The translations under genes and the position numbers were made by a program. The notes under the pieces are model-generated. The model had not been told where the DNA came from. It did no database searches and was given only the letters and a program-made list of their open reading frames with translations. From Dehalococcoidia bacterium (GTDB lineage: Bacteria > Chloroflexota > Dehalococcoidia > Bin125), in contig JAJEJC010000005.1 of NCBI GenBank assembly GCA_022828105.1, positions 186,001-250,000 of the forward strand: 64,000 nt of DNA. The letters are read 5' to 3'. How positions within the stretch are numbered: the stretch's first letter is position 1; each line of letters opens with the position of its first letter. Below, piece after piece: positions 43,801 through 49,708 of the stretch.

Positions 43801-44250
43801 GTGTTGTGCAAAGAACGCACGCGCGCCTTCGAGATCGACGGCATGATCGGTTCCGTCGAGGACCGGTACACCTCGACCGCCGGCCAGGGCGCGGGCCTGA
43901 GCCTTGTCGCCGAACAGTGCGAGCGCTGCCGGTGTCGGACCTACAAACGTGACTCCTGCCGCCTCGCAGGCGTGGGCGAAGTCGGCGCGCTCGGCAAGGA
44001 ATCCATAGCCGGGATGGATCGCGTCGCACTCATGCGCCGTCGCCAGCTCGATGATCTGCTCGATATCGAGATACGCCGCCGGCCCGACCCCTTCCAGTGG
44101 AATCGCGTGTTCGGCGTGATGGATGTGATCGGAGGCGGCGTCATCGGATGAGTAGACCGCGGCGCTATCGAGTCCTAGTTCGGTCGCAGTGCGGAAGATG
44201 CGGACAGCAATCTCGCCGCGATTGGCGACCAGCAGACGTTGGATTGGCAT
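40858..44250 (-). CDS. Single-chain acyl-CoA carboxylase (biotin carboxylase, biotin carrier and carboxyltransferase fused)
   Basis: Protein of 1130 residues carrying a complete biotin-dependent carboxylase. Residues 1-450: biotin carboxylase, with LLVANRGEIAVRIFR, the ATP-grasp GGGGGRGMR, the EAEAAFGNGALFVERF and HIEVQIVAD segments, and IEANARLQVEHTVTE. Residues about 525-605: biotin carrier, with the variant biotinylation motif MNAMKMEH and Lys557. Residues about 610-1130: carboxyltransferase with GGRSGDS, ITAGRCFAGNAS and DTPGMMVGPEIEKT. It resembles the single-subunit long-chain acyl-CoA carboxylases (LCC type). It would fix CO2 onto acetyl-, propionyl- or longer acyl-CoA; substrate unknown. 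Confidence 0.93.
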   Translation of the reverse strand: MPIQRLLVANRGEIAVRIFRTATELGLDSAAVYSSDDAASDHIHHAEHAIPLEGVGPAAYLDIEQIIELATAHECDAIHPGYGFLAERADFAHACEAAGVTFVGPTPAALALFGDKAQARALAGGRGVPVLDGTDHAVDLEGARAFFAQHDGRPMVIKAIGGGGGRGMRAIDEADQISDAFERCTREAEAAFGNGALFVERFIPRARHIEVQIVADQHGSVTHVGERECTIQRRYQKLIEIAPSPTLSNGLRHRIIDAAVELASAGVYSGLGTFEFLVDTESNEFAFIEANARLQVEHTVTEEVSGLDLVGCQIAIANGASLDEIGLGSAPALNGFAVQARVNLERMREDGEVRPASGALRTFRPPAGPGVRVDTYGYPGYAANPNFDSLIAKVIARHPSPAFTDALRRTRRALQEFQLEGPDSNLEFLLAILDHPDFASGDVHTRWIDEHLDELVSTADHGQSASDQSAWAGAKVENQVSDPLAALDFFRQGAGAASLDVDRGLETPSGGQAPEIVGPPGTEPLRAPIQGTIIELLVSEGDRVAAGQDIVIMNAMKMEHVLQAQVGGMIREITVAIGDIIWEDHPLVFIEPAEVGEAVDSGTGQVDLDYIRPDLQHNIDLHEALLDVNRPEPVARRHAKGKRTARENIAQLVEGGSWTEYMPLAVAAQRRQRSWEELRRVSPADGLICGIGTVNADLFDNSTASTAIISYDETVWAGTQGGRGHEKTDRMVETAHRLLTPLVFIAEGAGGRSGDSDWTYTRVAARNVRTFERLAELSGKVPMVSITAGRCFAGNASMLGMCDIIVATEGSNIAMGGPAVIEGGGLGLFLPEELGPMSQQVPNGVVDIFVKDEAEAMDAVKKYLSYFQGRLKDWTAPDQRLLRHVIPENRLRTYEVRKVIELLADHDSILELRPEFGIGIITALIRVEGRPLGVIANNNMHLGGAVDSPGSDKLARFAQICDSWNIPVLTLVDTPGMMVGPEIEKTALVRHCHRVFVSLANLTTPKMTITIRKCYGLGGLAMLAGSTEAGLFNVGWPTSEYGGMNLEAGVKLGARSQLEQIEDLEERTRVYERMVADAYERGNAFNAATVLESDDVIDPADTRKWIVRLLDAVPNSDPIREGRRPYIDSW

Positions 44251-44310
44251 GCTGCGAGTCTACGGCTGCACAGGGTCTGTGTCCGCCAGGCCGCCGCAGT
44301 GGCCAGAATC

Positions 44311-45405
44311 CTAGCCGCCGACCACGCGCTCAGCGATCTGTTCGCCCAGCTCCTCGGTGCCAAGCGATGCGTCGCCCTCGGAGGCGAGGTCGGCCGGGCG
44401 ATGGCCGGCGGCGAGGGTGTCGATCACGGCCTGTTCGATGGTGGCGGCCTCTGTTTCGAGGCCGAAGGAGTAGCGCAGCATCAGGGCGGCGCTGAGGATC
44501 ATGGCCATCGGATTGGCGATGCCCTGGCCTGCGATGTCGGGGGCGGTGCCGTGGATCGGCTCGTAGAGCCCGAGCGTCGAGCCGTCGGCGGCTGCGCCGA
44601 GCGAGGCGGAGGGCAGCATGCCCATCGAGCCGGCCAGCATCGACGCCTCGTCGGTGAGGATGTCGCCGAACATGTTCTCGGTCACAATCACGTCGAAGTA
44701 GGCAGGATGGCGAATCAGGTCCATGGCGCAGGCGTCGACGAGCCGATGCTCCAGCGTGACGTCGGGATAGTCCTTCGCAATCTCTTCCGTGATCTCGCGC
44801 CACATGCGCGAGGTGTCGAGGATGTTGGCCTTGTCGACCGAAGTGAGCAGCCCGCGCCGGCCGCGCGCGGTCTCGAAACCGAGCCGCACGATGCGCTCGA
44901 CCTCTTCCTCCGAATAGGCGAGCGTGTCGACCGCTTTGCGCTGTCCGGCTTCCTCCCAGCGGCGCTGCGGTTCGCCGAAGTAGATGCCGCCGGTCAACTC
45001 GCGCAGGACAACCATGTCGACCGCCTCCACCGTCTCGCGCTTGAGCGGGGTGGCGTCGGCGAGGATCGGCAGCATCTTGACCGGGCGGATGTTGGCGAAC
45101 AGACCAAGCCCCTTGCGCAGCCCGAGGATCGCCTGCTCCGGTCGCACGGACGCCTTGGGATCATCCCACTTGGGACCGCCGACGGCGCCGAACAGCACCG
45201 CGTCCTGTTGCCGGCACATGTCCAGCGTTTCGTCGCGCAACGCGACGCCGTGTGCGTCGATCGACGCGCCGCCAACGAGGTCTTCCGTGTACTCAAAGGA
45301 ATGATCGAACCGTCCGCCGAGCGCGTCGAGTACGCGAACCGCCTGCCCGATCACCTCGCCGCCGATGCCGTCGCCGGGCAAGAGCGCAATCCTGTAGTGG
45401 GCCAT
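44311..45405 (-). CDS. leuB: 3-isopropylmalate dehydrogenase
   Basis: Oxidative decarboxylation of 3-isopropylmalate to 2-oxoisocaproate, the third leucine step. The 364-residue protein shows IALLPGDGIGGEV, LFGAVGGPKWDD, the LRKGLGLFANIRPVK loop, VVLRELTGGIYFGEP, the TSVDKANILDTSRMWRE helix and ENMFGDILTDEASMLAGSMG. All match the IPMDH rather than isocitrate dehydrogenase branch (the LRKGLGLFANIRP form is leucine-specific). The two CCGxYGxPGC peptide genes and leuD precede it on the same strand, so it is likely the last gene of a leuD-peptides-leuB operon. Confidence 0.97.
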   Translation of the reverse strand: MAHYRIALLPGDGIGGEVIGQAVRVLDALGGRFDHSFEYTEDLVGGASIDAHGVALRDETLDMCRQQDAVLFGAVGGPKWDDPKASVRPEQAILGLRKGLGLFANIRPVKMLPILADATPLKRETVEAVDMVVLRELTGGIYFGEPQRRWEEAGQRKAVDTLAYSEEEVERIVRLGFETARGRRGLLTSVDKANILDTSRMWREITEEIAKDYPDVTLEHRLVDACAMDLIRHPAYFDVIVTENMFGDILTDEASMLAGSMGMLPSASLGAAADGSTLGLYEPIHGTAPDIAGQGIANPMAMILSAALMLRYSFGLETEAATIEQAVIDTLAAGHRPADLASEGDASLGTEELGEQIAERVVGG

Positions 45406-45432
45406 GTAGTGCAGTTCCTAGTCGTCGGTTGG

Positions 45433-45449
45433 GCGCTCCTCCGGAGCGC
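45433..45449 (-). terminator. Stem-loop after the downstream Cys-rich peptide gene
   Basis: Perfect seven-base stem GCGCTCC/GGAGCGC with a three-base loop, 14 bases past the stop of the peptide gene at 45463. There is no T-run. An analogous but not identical stem follows the sister gene at 45653-45669. Confidence 0.5.
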
Positions 45450-45462
45450 GTTCAGGGGAGAC

Positions 45463-45624
45463 TCAACATCCCGGCGCGCCGTAGTCGCCGCAGCACGTCT
45501 GTCGCTCCGTCAGCCTATTCCACCAGATCGCCAGCACGCCCGTGACCAGGCGCAGACCGTGACGGCCGTCCCTGCGCAGGTTGTCGATTGCGTCCGGGAA
45601 CGAGGGTCGTGGGCGTTCACACAT
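45463..45624 (-). CDS. Small Cys-rich peptide ending CCGDYGAPGC (copy 2 of the pair)
   Basis: Fifty-three-residue ORF, ATG 45624 to TGA at 45463. It is basic at the N-terminus, with NLRR and GRH in the middle, a hydrophobic LVTGVLAIWWN, and a terminal TCCGDYGAPGC. Cys are at 2, 44, 45 and 53. The ending matches the sister ORF at 45683-45847 residue for residue except Asn/Asp and Asp/Ala, and the two stops are followed by equivalent hairpins. This makes a random ORF unlikely. Together they sit between leuD and leuB in the same direction. Function unknown: metal binding, a regulatory peptide or a modified peptide are all possible. Confidence 0.65.
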   Translation of the reverse strand: MCERPRPSFPDAIDNLRRDGRHGLRLVTGVLAIWWNRLTERQTCCGDYGAPGC

Positions 45625-45652
45625 CGTGGCGCTACTCGCCTTCCTGGCTCAT

Positions 45653-45669
45653 GCGCTCGGCCCGAGCGC
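45653..45669 (-). terminator. Stem-loop after the upstream Cys-rich peptide gene
   Basis: Perfect seven-base stem GCGCTCG/CGAGCGC with a three-base loop, 14 bases past the TGA of the peptide gene at 45683. Its last base pair differs from the sister stem (G-C against C-G), as for a conserved structure. Confidence 0.5.
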
Positions 45670-45682
45670 GCTCTCCGGAGAC

Positions 45683-45847
45683 TCAACAACCCGGGTCGCC
45701 GTAGTTGCCGCAGCAGTTTTCGATGTTGCGCATCTTGATCAAGGTGTTCTTGATTAGGCCATAGATCGCGTGACGGCGGCCGATGGAGCGGCGCAAGTTG
45801 GTGATGCTCTCGCGCACTGACGGAGTCGGGTGCTGTCCCCTGGGCAT
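45683..45847 (-). CDS. Small Cys-rich peptide ending CCGNYGDPGC (copy 1 of the pair)
   Basis: Fifty-four-residue ORF, ATG 45847 to TGA at 45683, with AGGTGGAG four bases before the start. It reads SVRESITNLRRSIGRRH then AIYGLIKNTLIKMRNIE and ends NCCGNYGDPGC; Cys residues are 45, 46 and 54. The NLRR...GRH segment and terminal CCGxYGxPGC align with the sister ORF, while the middle differs, as expected for real paralogous genes under selection on the tail. It follows leuD by about 112 bases on the same strand. I do not recognise the family. The pair could be RiPP-like precursors, metal-binding or regulatory peptides. Confidence 0.68.
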   Translation of the reverse strand: MPRGQHPTPSVRESITNLRRSIGRRHAIYGLIKNTLIKMRNIENCCGNYGDPGC

Positions 45848-45959
45848 CTGCTCCACCTGACGCTCGCGCTCGGAACTCGGCTGCCGACAGGATAGGGCCA
45901 GTGGAACGCGCTCCCGGCCGGACGCGGGAGTCGTCGATCACGACGGCGAAGGCGCGATC

Positions 45960-46550
45960 CTATACGGTCGCGGGCTTCGTCGAGGGTCGATTGGACTCGT
46001 ACTCGGCGATCAGATCGTCGTGTTCGAGGGTCAGCGAGATGTCGTCGAGGCCGTTGAGCAGGCAGTGCTTGACGAACGGCGCGATCTCGAACGAGCGGGA
46101 CCAGCCGCCCGGCGCGGTGACGGTCTGTTCTTCGAGATTGACCGTGATCGGCGTGTTCGACTCAGCCTCGACCATGCGCATCAGCTCTTCCACATCGGGC
46201 TGCGAGAGGTGGATGGTGAGCAGGCCCATCTTGGCCGAGTTGTTGCGGAAGATGTCGGCGAAGCTCGGCGCGATCACCGCCCGGACGCCCATGCCCTGGA
46301 TCGCCCAGACGGCGTGCTCGCGCGAGGACCCGCAACCGAAGTTGGGTCCGGCCAGCATCACGCTCGCGCCCTGGTACTCAGGCTGATTGGTCACGAAGTC
46401 GGGGTCCTTGGCCCAGGCCTCGAACGCGAACGGACCATAGCCGGTGCGCTCGATCCGCTTGAGGTACTTGGCCGGGATGATCTGGTCGGTATCGACATCG
46501 GCGCGGTCAAGCGGCAGTCCGGTGCCGCTAAAGGTCGTGACGGGTTCCAC
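45960..46550 (-). CDS. leuD: 3-isopropylmalate dehydratase small subunit
   Basis: Swivelling domain subunit of the LeuCD aconitase-type enzyme. The frame reads TFSGTGLPLDRADVDTDQII, KYLKRIERTGYGPFAFE, then the family signature GPNFGCGSSREHAVWAIQ, and ends with the IAPFVKHCLLNGLDDISLTL segment. GTG 46550 is preferred: GGAG is six bases upstream, while the alternative TTG 46562 adds residues of no known role. That gives 196 residues. It is followed on the same strand by the two Cys-rich peptide genes and leuB. LeuC is far away, which is less common than a leuCD pair. Confidence 0.93.
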   Translation of the reverse strand: MEPVTTFSGTGLPLDRADVDTDQIIPAKYLKRIERTGYGPFAFEAWAKDPDFVTNQPEYQGASVMLAGPNFGCGSSREHAVWAIQGMGVRAVIAPSFADIFRNNSAKMGLLTIHLSQPDVEELMRMVEAESNTPITVNLEEQTVTAPGGWSRSFEIAPFVKHCLLNGLDDISLTLEHDDLIAEYESNRPSTKPATV

Positions 46551-46579
46551 AAGTTGCTCCAATCGACTGCAGGGAGTCG

Positions 46580-46628
46580 CCCCCCTCTGTCACTCCGTGA
46601 CATCTCCCCCCGCAGAGCGGGGGGAGAG
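46580..46628. repeat. Palindromic intergenic repeat, copy 4
   Basis: Forward copy in which the small stem is TGTCAC TCC GTGACA instead of TGCC/GGCA, a compensated change. Long stem CTCCCCCCGC AGA GCGGGGGGAG. It lies between the dehalogenase-like gene end and leuD. Confidence 0.8.
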
Positions 46629-46633
46629 CGGAC

Positions 46634-47521
46634 CTATGCGAGAAACTCCTTGAGCGCCGCCTCGGTCTCGTCGGGGAGTTCTTCGGGGAGGAAGTGGCCG
46701 CAAGGGAGTCCGACGCCGGTGACGTCGGTCGCCCAGCGATGCCAGGTGGCCATGAAGCGGCCGCGACGGTTGGTCTGGCGTCCGGCGCCCCAGATTACGA
46801 ACAACGGACAGGTGATCTTCTTGCCCTCGGAGCGGTCGGCGCGGTCCAGCCGCAGATCGAATCGTGCGCCGGAGCGGTAGTCCTCGCACCAGCTTCGCAC
46901 GGTCTCGGGATCGTGCGCGGCGGCGAGATACTCAGCCATCGCGGCTTCGGTGAAGACCCCGCCCTCGTCCTCGCCTGCCCAACTGCCCAGCATGCGCTTG
47001 AGGAAGAACTCCGGCTCGGCGCTGATCAAGGTCTCCGGCAACGGAGCAGGCTGGGCGAGGAAGTACCAGTGGAACCCGCCCAGGCCGCCGGCGATGCCCA
47101 TCTGCTCGAACTGCTCGGCGGTGGGGATGATGTCGAGCAGGGAGAGCCGCTCGACGCGCTCGGGATGATCCAGCGCGAGGCGGTAGGAGACGCGACCGCC
47201 GCGATCGTGTCCGGCCAGGGAGAAGCGGTCGAAGCCGAGGTCGGACATCAGCTCGACCATGTGCTTCGCCATCTGCCGCTTGGAGTAGGCCTCGCCGCCG
47301 CCGTCGCCGGGCGGCGAGTCGCTGGCGCCGTAGCCGAGCAGGTCGGCGACGACCACGGTGTGCTGCTCGGCCAGACCAGGCGCGATCTTGTGCCACATAG
47401 CGCCGGTCTGCGGGTAACCGTGCAGCAGCAGAAGCGGCGGACCCGATCCGCCCACGCGGGCGAAGATCGGTCCCGCCTGGTGCTCGCGGAAGCCGGGGAA
47501 CAGGGTCTCGGTGTCGGGCAT
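46634..47521 (-). CDS. Haloacetate (fluoroacetate) dehalogenase-like hydrolase
   Basis: Alpha/beta hydrolase of 295 residues that strongly resembles the fluoroacetate dehalogenases (RPA1163 type). The sequence carries LLHGYPQTGAMWH, VADLLGYGASD, the nucleophile motif SLAGHDRGGRVSYRLALDHP with Asp106, Arg107 and Arg110, the HWYFLAQPAPLPE that contributes the halide-site His-Trp, the CEDYRSGA with Tyr, and the GHFLPEE His. All the residues I know for fluoride binding and carboxylate grip are present. The reaction would be haloacetate to glycolate. Natural substrate is not proven. It is preceded by a repeat and followed by leuD. Confidence 0.88.
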   Translation of the reverse strand: MPDTETLFPGFREHQAGPIFARVGGSGPPLLLLHGYPQTGAMWHKIAPGLAEQHTVVVADLLGYGASDSPPGDGGGEAYSKRQMAKHMVELMSDLGFDRFSLAGHDRGGRVSYRLALDHPERVERLSLLDIIPTAEQFEQMGIAGGLGGFHWYFLAQPAPLPETLISAEPEFFLKRMLGSWAGEDEGGVFTEAAMAEYLAAAHDPETVRSWCEDYRSGARFDLRLDRADRSEGKKITCPLFVIWGAGRQTNRRGRFMATWHRWATDVTGVGLPCGHFLPEELPDETEAALKEFLA

Positions 47522-47523
47522 GG

Positions 47524-47571
47524 CCCTCCTCTGCCTTCGGCAAACTCCCCCCGCGTTGCGGGGGGGAGAGG
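47524..47571. repeat. Palindromic intergenic repeat, copy 5
   Basis: Forward copy with TGCC TTC GGCA and long stem CTCCCCCCGC GTT GCGGGGGGGAG, just upstream of the dehalogenase-like gene and downstream of the acetoacetate-decarboxylase-like gene. Confidence 0.78.
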
Positions 47572-47587
47572 TGTTTTGATTACATGA

Positions 47588-48337
47588 TTACAGGGCGACG
47601 GTACCGCTGATCGCGGGTTGGAGCGGGTCGCAGATGTAACGGATGCGGGGCAAGGTGATGTTGGCAGTCGTGTAGCTGGCGACGATCGGGTAGACCGGAC
47701 GCAGATCCGGCGCATCCCAGAAGTTGCTGTCGAAGGCGTCGATCTGGGCCTGGCCCCGATCGGCGCGGCTGACCTCGAACTCGGGATCGACCTGCACCAG
47801 CCAGGGCTTGGTCTCGCCGTCCCGCTCCACGTTGGCGATGTGCATCCCCGCCGTGTACAGCAGATCGCCGTTGCCGATCGGCACGGGGTCGATCAATTGG
47901 GCAGAGAGCACCGCGACATTGCCGTCGTTGACCTCAATCGACTGTCGGTCGTAGCGCTCGCGCAGGATCGGCTCGCCGATCGTGATCGGGAAACCCCAGC
48001 GCTGCTCGAGCGCGGAGGCGGCTTCGCCCGCGGTGCAGACGGCTCGCGTGGGCAGACCGCGCGGTCGCACGGCGGCGCGGCAGCCGACACGCACCACGGC
48101 CAGCGTGAACGCGCCCAACGGCCCGTCGTCGGCGCGCATGCCGATCACGTGCAGCGTCGGCGGGATCGTCGGATGCAGGGCCGGCGGCAACAACTCGGCC
48201 ATCACCGAGTCGTCGATCTCGTAGATCACCTGTAGCACCTTGACATCCGGAAGGGTCAGCGCCTCGGTGTCGAGGCTCGCCATCGTCGGCGCATACTGAG
48301 TCAGTTGACCGGGGTCGGCATTGCCATTGATCGGCAT
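47588..48337 (-). CDS. Acetoacetate decarboxylase-like superfamily protein lacking the catalytic Lys motif
   Basis: Protein of 249 residues with the acetoacetate decarboxylase-like beta-barrel pattern: ALTLPDVKVLQVIYEID, LPPALHPTIPPTLHVIG, AFTLAVVRVGCRAAV, then ALEQRWGFPITIGEPILRER where true decarboxylases carry a GFPKK-type stretch with the Schiff-base Lys. Here the two Lys positions read Ile and Thr. So normal acetoacetate decarboxylation is unlikely; family members of this kind act on other substrates (hydration, aldol or unknown reactions). It lies between an LLM gene and a dehalogenase-like gene, all on the minus strand. Confidence 0.75.
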   Translation of the reverse strand: MPINGNADPGQLTQYAPTMASLDTEALTLPDVKVLQVIYEIDDSVMAELLPPALHPTIPPTLHVIGMRADDGPLGAFTLAVVRVGCRAAVRPRGLPTRAVCTAGEAASALEQRWGFPITIGEPILRERYDRQSIEVNDGNVAVLSAQLIDPVPIGNGDLLYTAGMHIANVERDGETKPWLVQVDPEFEVSRADRGQAQIDAFDSNFWDAPDLRPVYPIVASYTTANITLPRIRYICDPLQPAISGTVAL

Positions 48338-48360
48338 CTGTTGCCTTTCTTCAATCCTTC

Positions 48361-48411
48361 CTCTCCCCCCGCCCTGCGGGGGGAGATGTCACGAAGTGAC
48401 AGAGGGGGGGA
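48361..48411. repeat. Palindromic intergenic repeat, copy 6
   Basis: Reverse-orientation copy: long stem CTCCCCCCGC CCT GCGGGGGGAG followed by TGTCAC GAA GTGACA. The small-stem sequence matches copy 4, so orientation and stem variant are independent. Confidence 0.8.
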
Positions 48412-48422
48412 GTTCGCCCTTG

Positions 48423-49562
48423 CTAGTCGCCGGCCGCGGCCGTCGCGGCGAGTTCGCGCGGCTCCGAGGTGGTTGCCGGTTGATCGTCGCGGAAGTGCGG
48501 CATCACCTCTTCGCCGAACAGGCGCAGGCTCTCCAGAACCTCTTCTTGCGGAATCGTCTCCAGCGCGTTGAGCAGGAAGTTAATCTGGTCGACGCCGCAG
48601 GCTTCCCATTTCTTGATCTCTTCGACCAGCCGGTCAGGGTTGCCGATGCAGACGCCCTCGGGCGCAGAGACGCCTTCGCCGGGGTTCTGCGCCGCCTGCT
48701 GGCGGGTCGCGGCGAGCAGTCCCGGGTTCGGGTAGCTGCGCGTCGGGTGGACTTCACGGACCGGCAAGAGTTGCGCGGCGAGGTAGCCGAAGGAGCCGGT
48801 CAGGCGGCTGCCGGTCTTGATCCCGGTTTCGTTGTCGGGGTGGCAGTAGAGGAAGTTGACCGTGGCGACGCGCTCGTTGACGAATGCGCCGGCCGGCTCG
48901 CAGTTGCGGATGATGCTGCGGTAGCGCTTGACCTTCTCCTCCTGCTCGGCGAAACCGCCGAAGGTGAGGCCGAGCGAGCCCATGCCGCGCTCGGCGGCGT
49001 CGATCTCGGTGCCGGGCGAGGAGACGGCGACCCACATCGGCGGGTGCGGCTTCTGGTAGGGCTTCGGCAGCACGGCGCGAGTCGGCATACGGAAGGCGCG
49101 GCCCTCGTAGCCGTAACGTTCGTTGGTCCACATCTGCGGGATCGTGCGGGTGTACTCGTCCCAGGTTTCCTTGGTCTCGTCCGGGTTGGCGTCCATCCCG
49201 CCCAGCTCGGTCCAGGTCGCGGAGCGGCCGGTACCGAACTCCAGGCGTCCGTCGGAGAGGATGTCGAGCACGGCGGCGCGCTCGGCGGCCCGGATCGGGT
49301 GGTTGAACTGCGGCACGCAGACGACGATCCCATGGCCGACGCGAATCTGCTTGGTCTGCATCGCGCAGGCGGTCAGGAACAGCTCGGGCGCGGAGCAGTG
49401 CGAGTACTCCTCGAGGAAGTGGTGCTCGACGGCCCAGACGGAGTGGAAGCCCAGCTCGTCGGCCAGCCGCACCTGCTCGAGGCAGCGGTGATAGACCGTG
49501 TGCTCAATGTCGTTCTCCCAGGGTCGGGGGACGGAGATTTCGTAGAAGATGCCGAATTTCAT
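48423..49562 (-). CDS. LLM class flavin-dependent oxidoreductase (bacterial-luciferase-like)
   Basis: Protein of 379 residues: start MKFGIFYEISVPRP, HSVWAVEHHFLEEYSHCSAP, IRVGHGIVVCVPQFNHPIRAAERAAVLDILSDGRLEFGTGRS and the YGYEGRAFRMPTRAVLPKPYQKPHPPMWVAVSSPGTE stretch are typical of the FMN/F420 TIM-barrel group. GAGGA is eight bases before ATG 49562; a GTG at 49577 would add five residues. It is divergent from the HsdR-N-like gene. Substrate unknown. Confidence 0.88.
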   Translation of the reverse strand: MKFGIFYEISVPRPWENDIEHTVYHRCLEQVRLADELGFHSVWAVEHHFLEEYSHCSAPELFLTACAMQTKQIRVGHGIVVCVPQFNHPIRAAERAAVLDILSDGRLEFGTGRSATWTELGGMDANPDETKETWDEYTRTIPQMWTNERYGYEGRAFRMPTRAVLPKPYQKPHPPMWVAVSSPGTEIDAAERGMGSLGLTFGGFAEQEEKVKRYRSIIRNCEPAGAFVNERVATVNFLYCHPDNETGIKTGSRLTGSFGYLAAQLLPVREVHPTRSYPNPGLLAATRQQAAQNPGEGVSAPEGVCIGNPDRLVEEIKKWEACGVDQINFLLNALETIPQEEVLESLRLFGEEVMPHFRDDQPATTSEPRELAATAAAGD

Positions 49563-49635
49563 GGCGTAGGTCCTCACTGGCGCGCATGCGCTGCTTCAAG
49601 AGCGATGGTAGCGGACGCAAGCAAAGAGCTTGCCC

Positions 49636-49680
49636 TTTGGGGGAGCTATCACGGAGTGACTGGGGAGTGACTGAGGGGGC
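49636..49680. repeat. Degenerate palindromic intergenic repeat, copy 7
   Basis: A worn or partial copy: the G-rich arm and two TCACGGAGTGAC-type segments are recognisable, but the long C/G stem is incomplete. It lies between divergent genes, so not all copies sit at gene ends. Confidence 0.4.
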
Positions 49681-49708
49681 AAACCCGTGTCTCGCCTATC
49701 ATCCCCAC

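Noticed and set aside
45510-45941. A 143-codon minus-strand frame across the peptide region
   Set aside because: It overlaps both Cys-rich peptide genes in another frame, has no recognisable domain or ribosome-binding site, and lacks the sequence duplication seen in the short frames.
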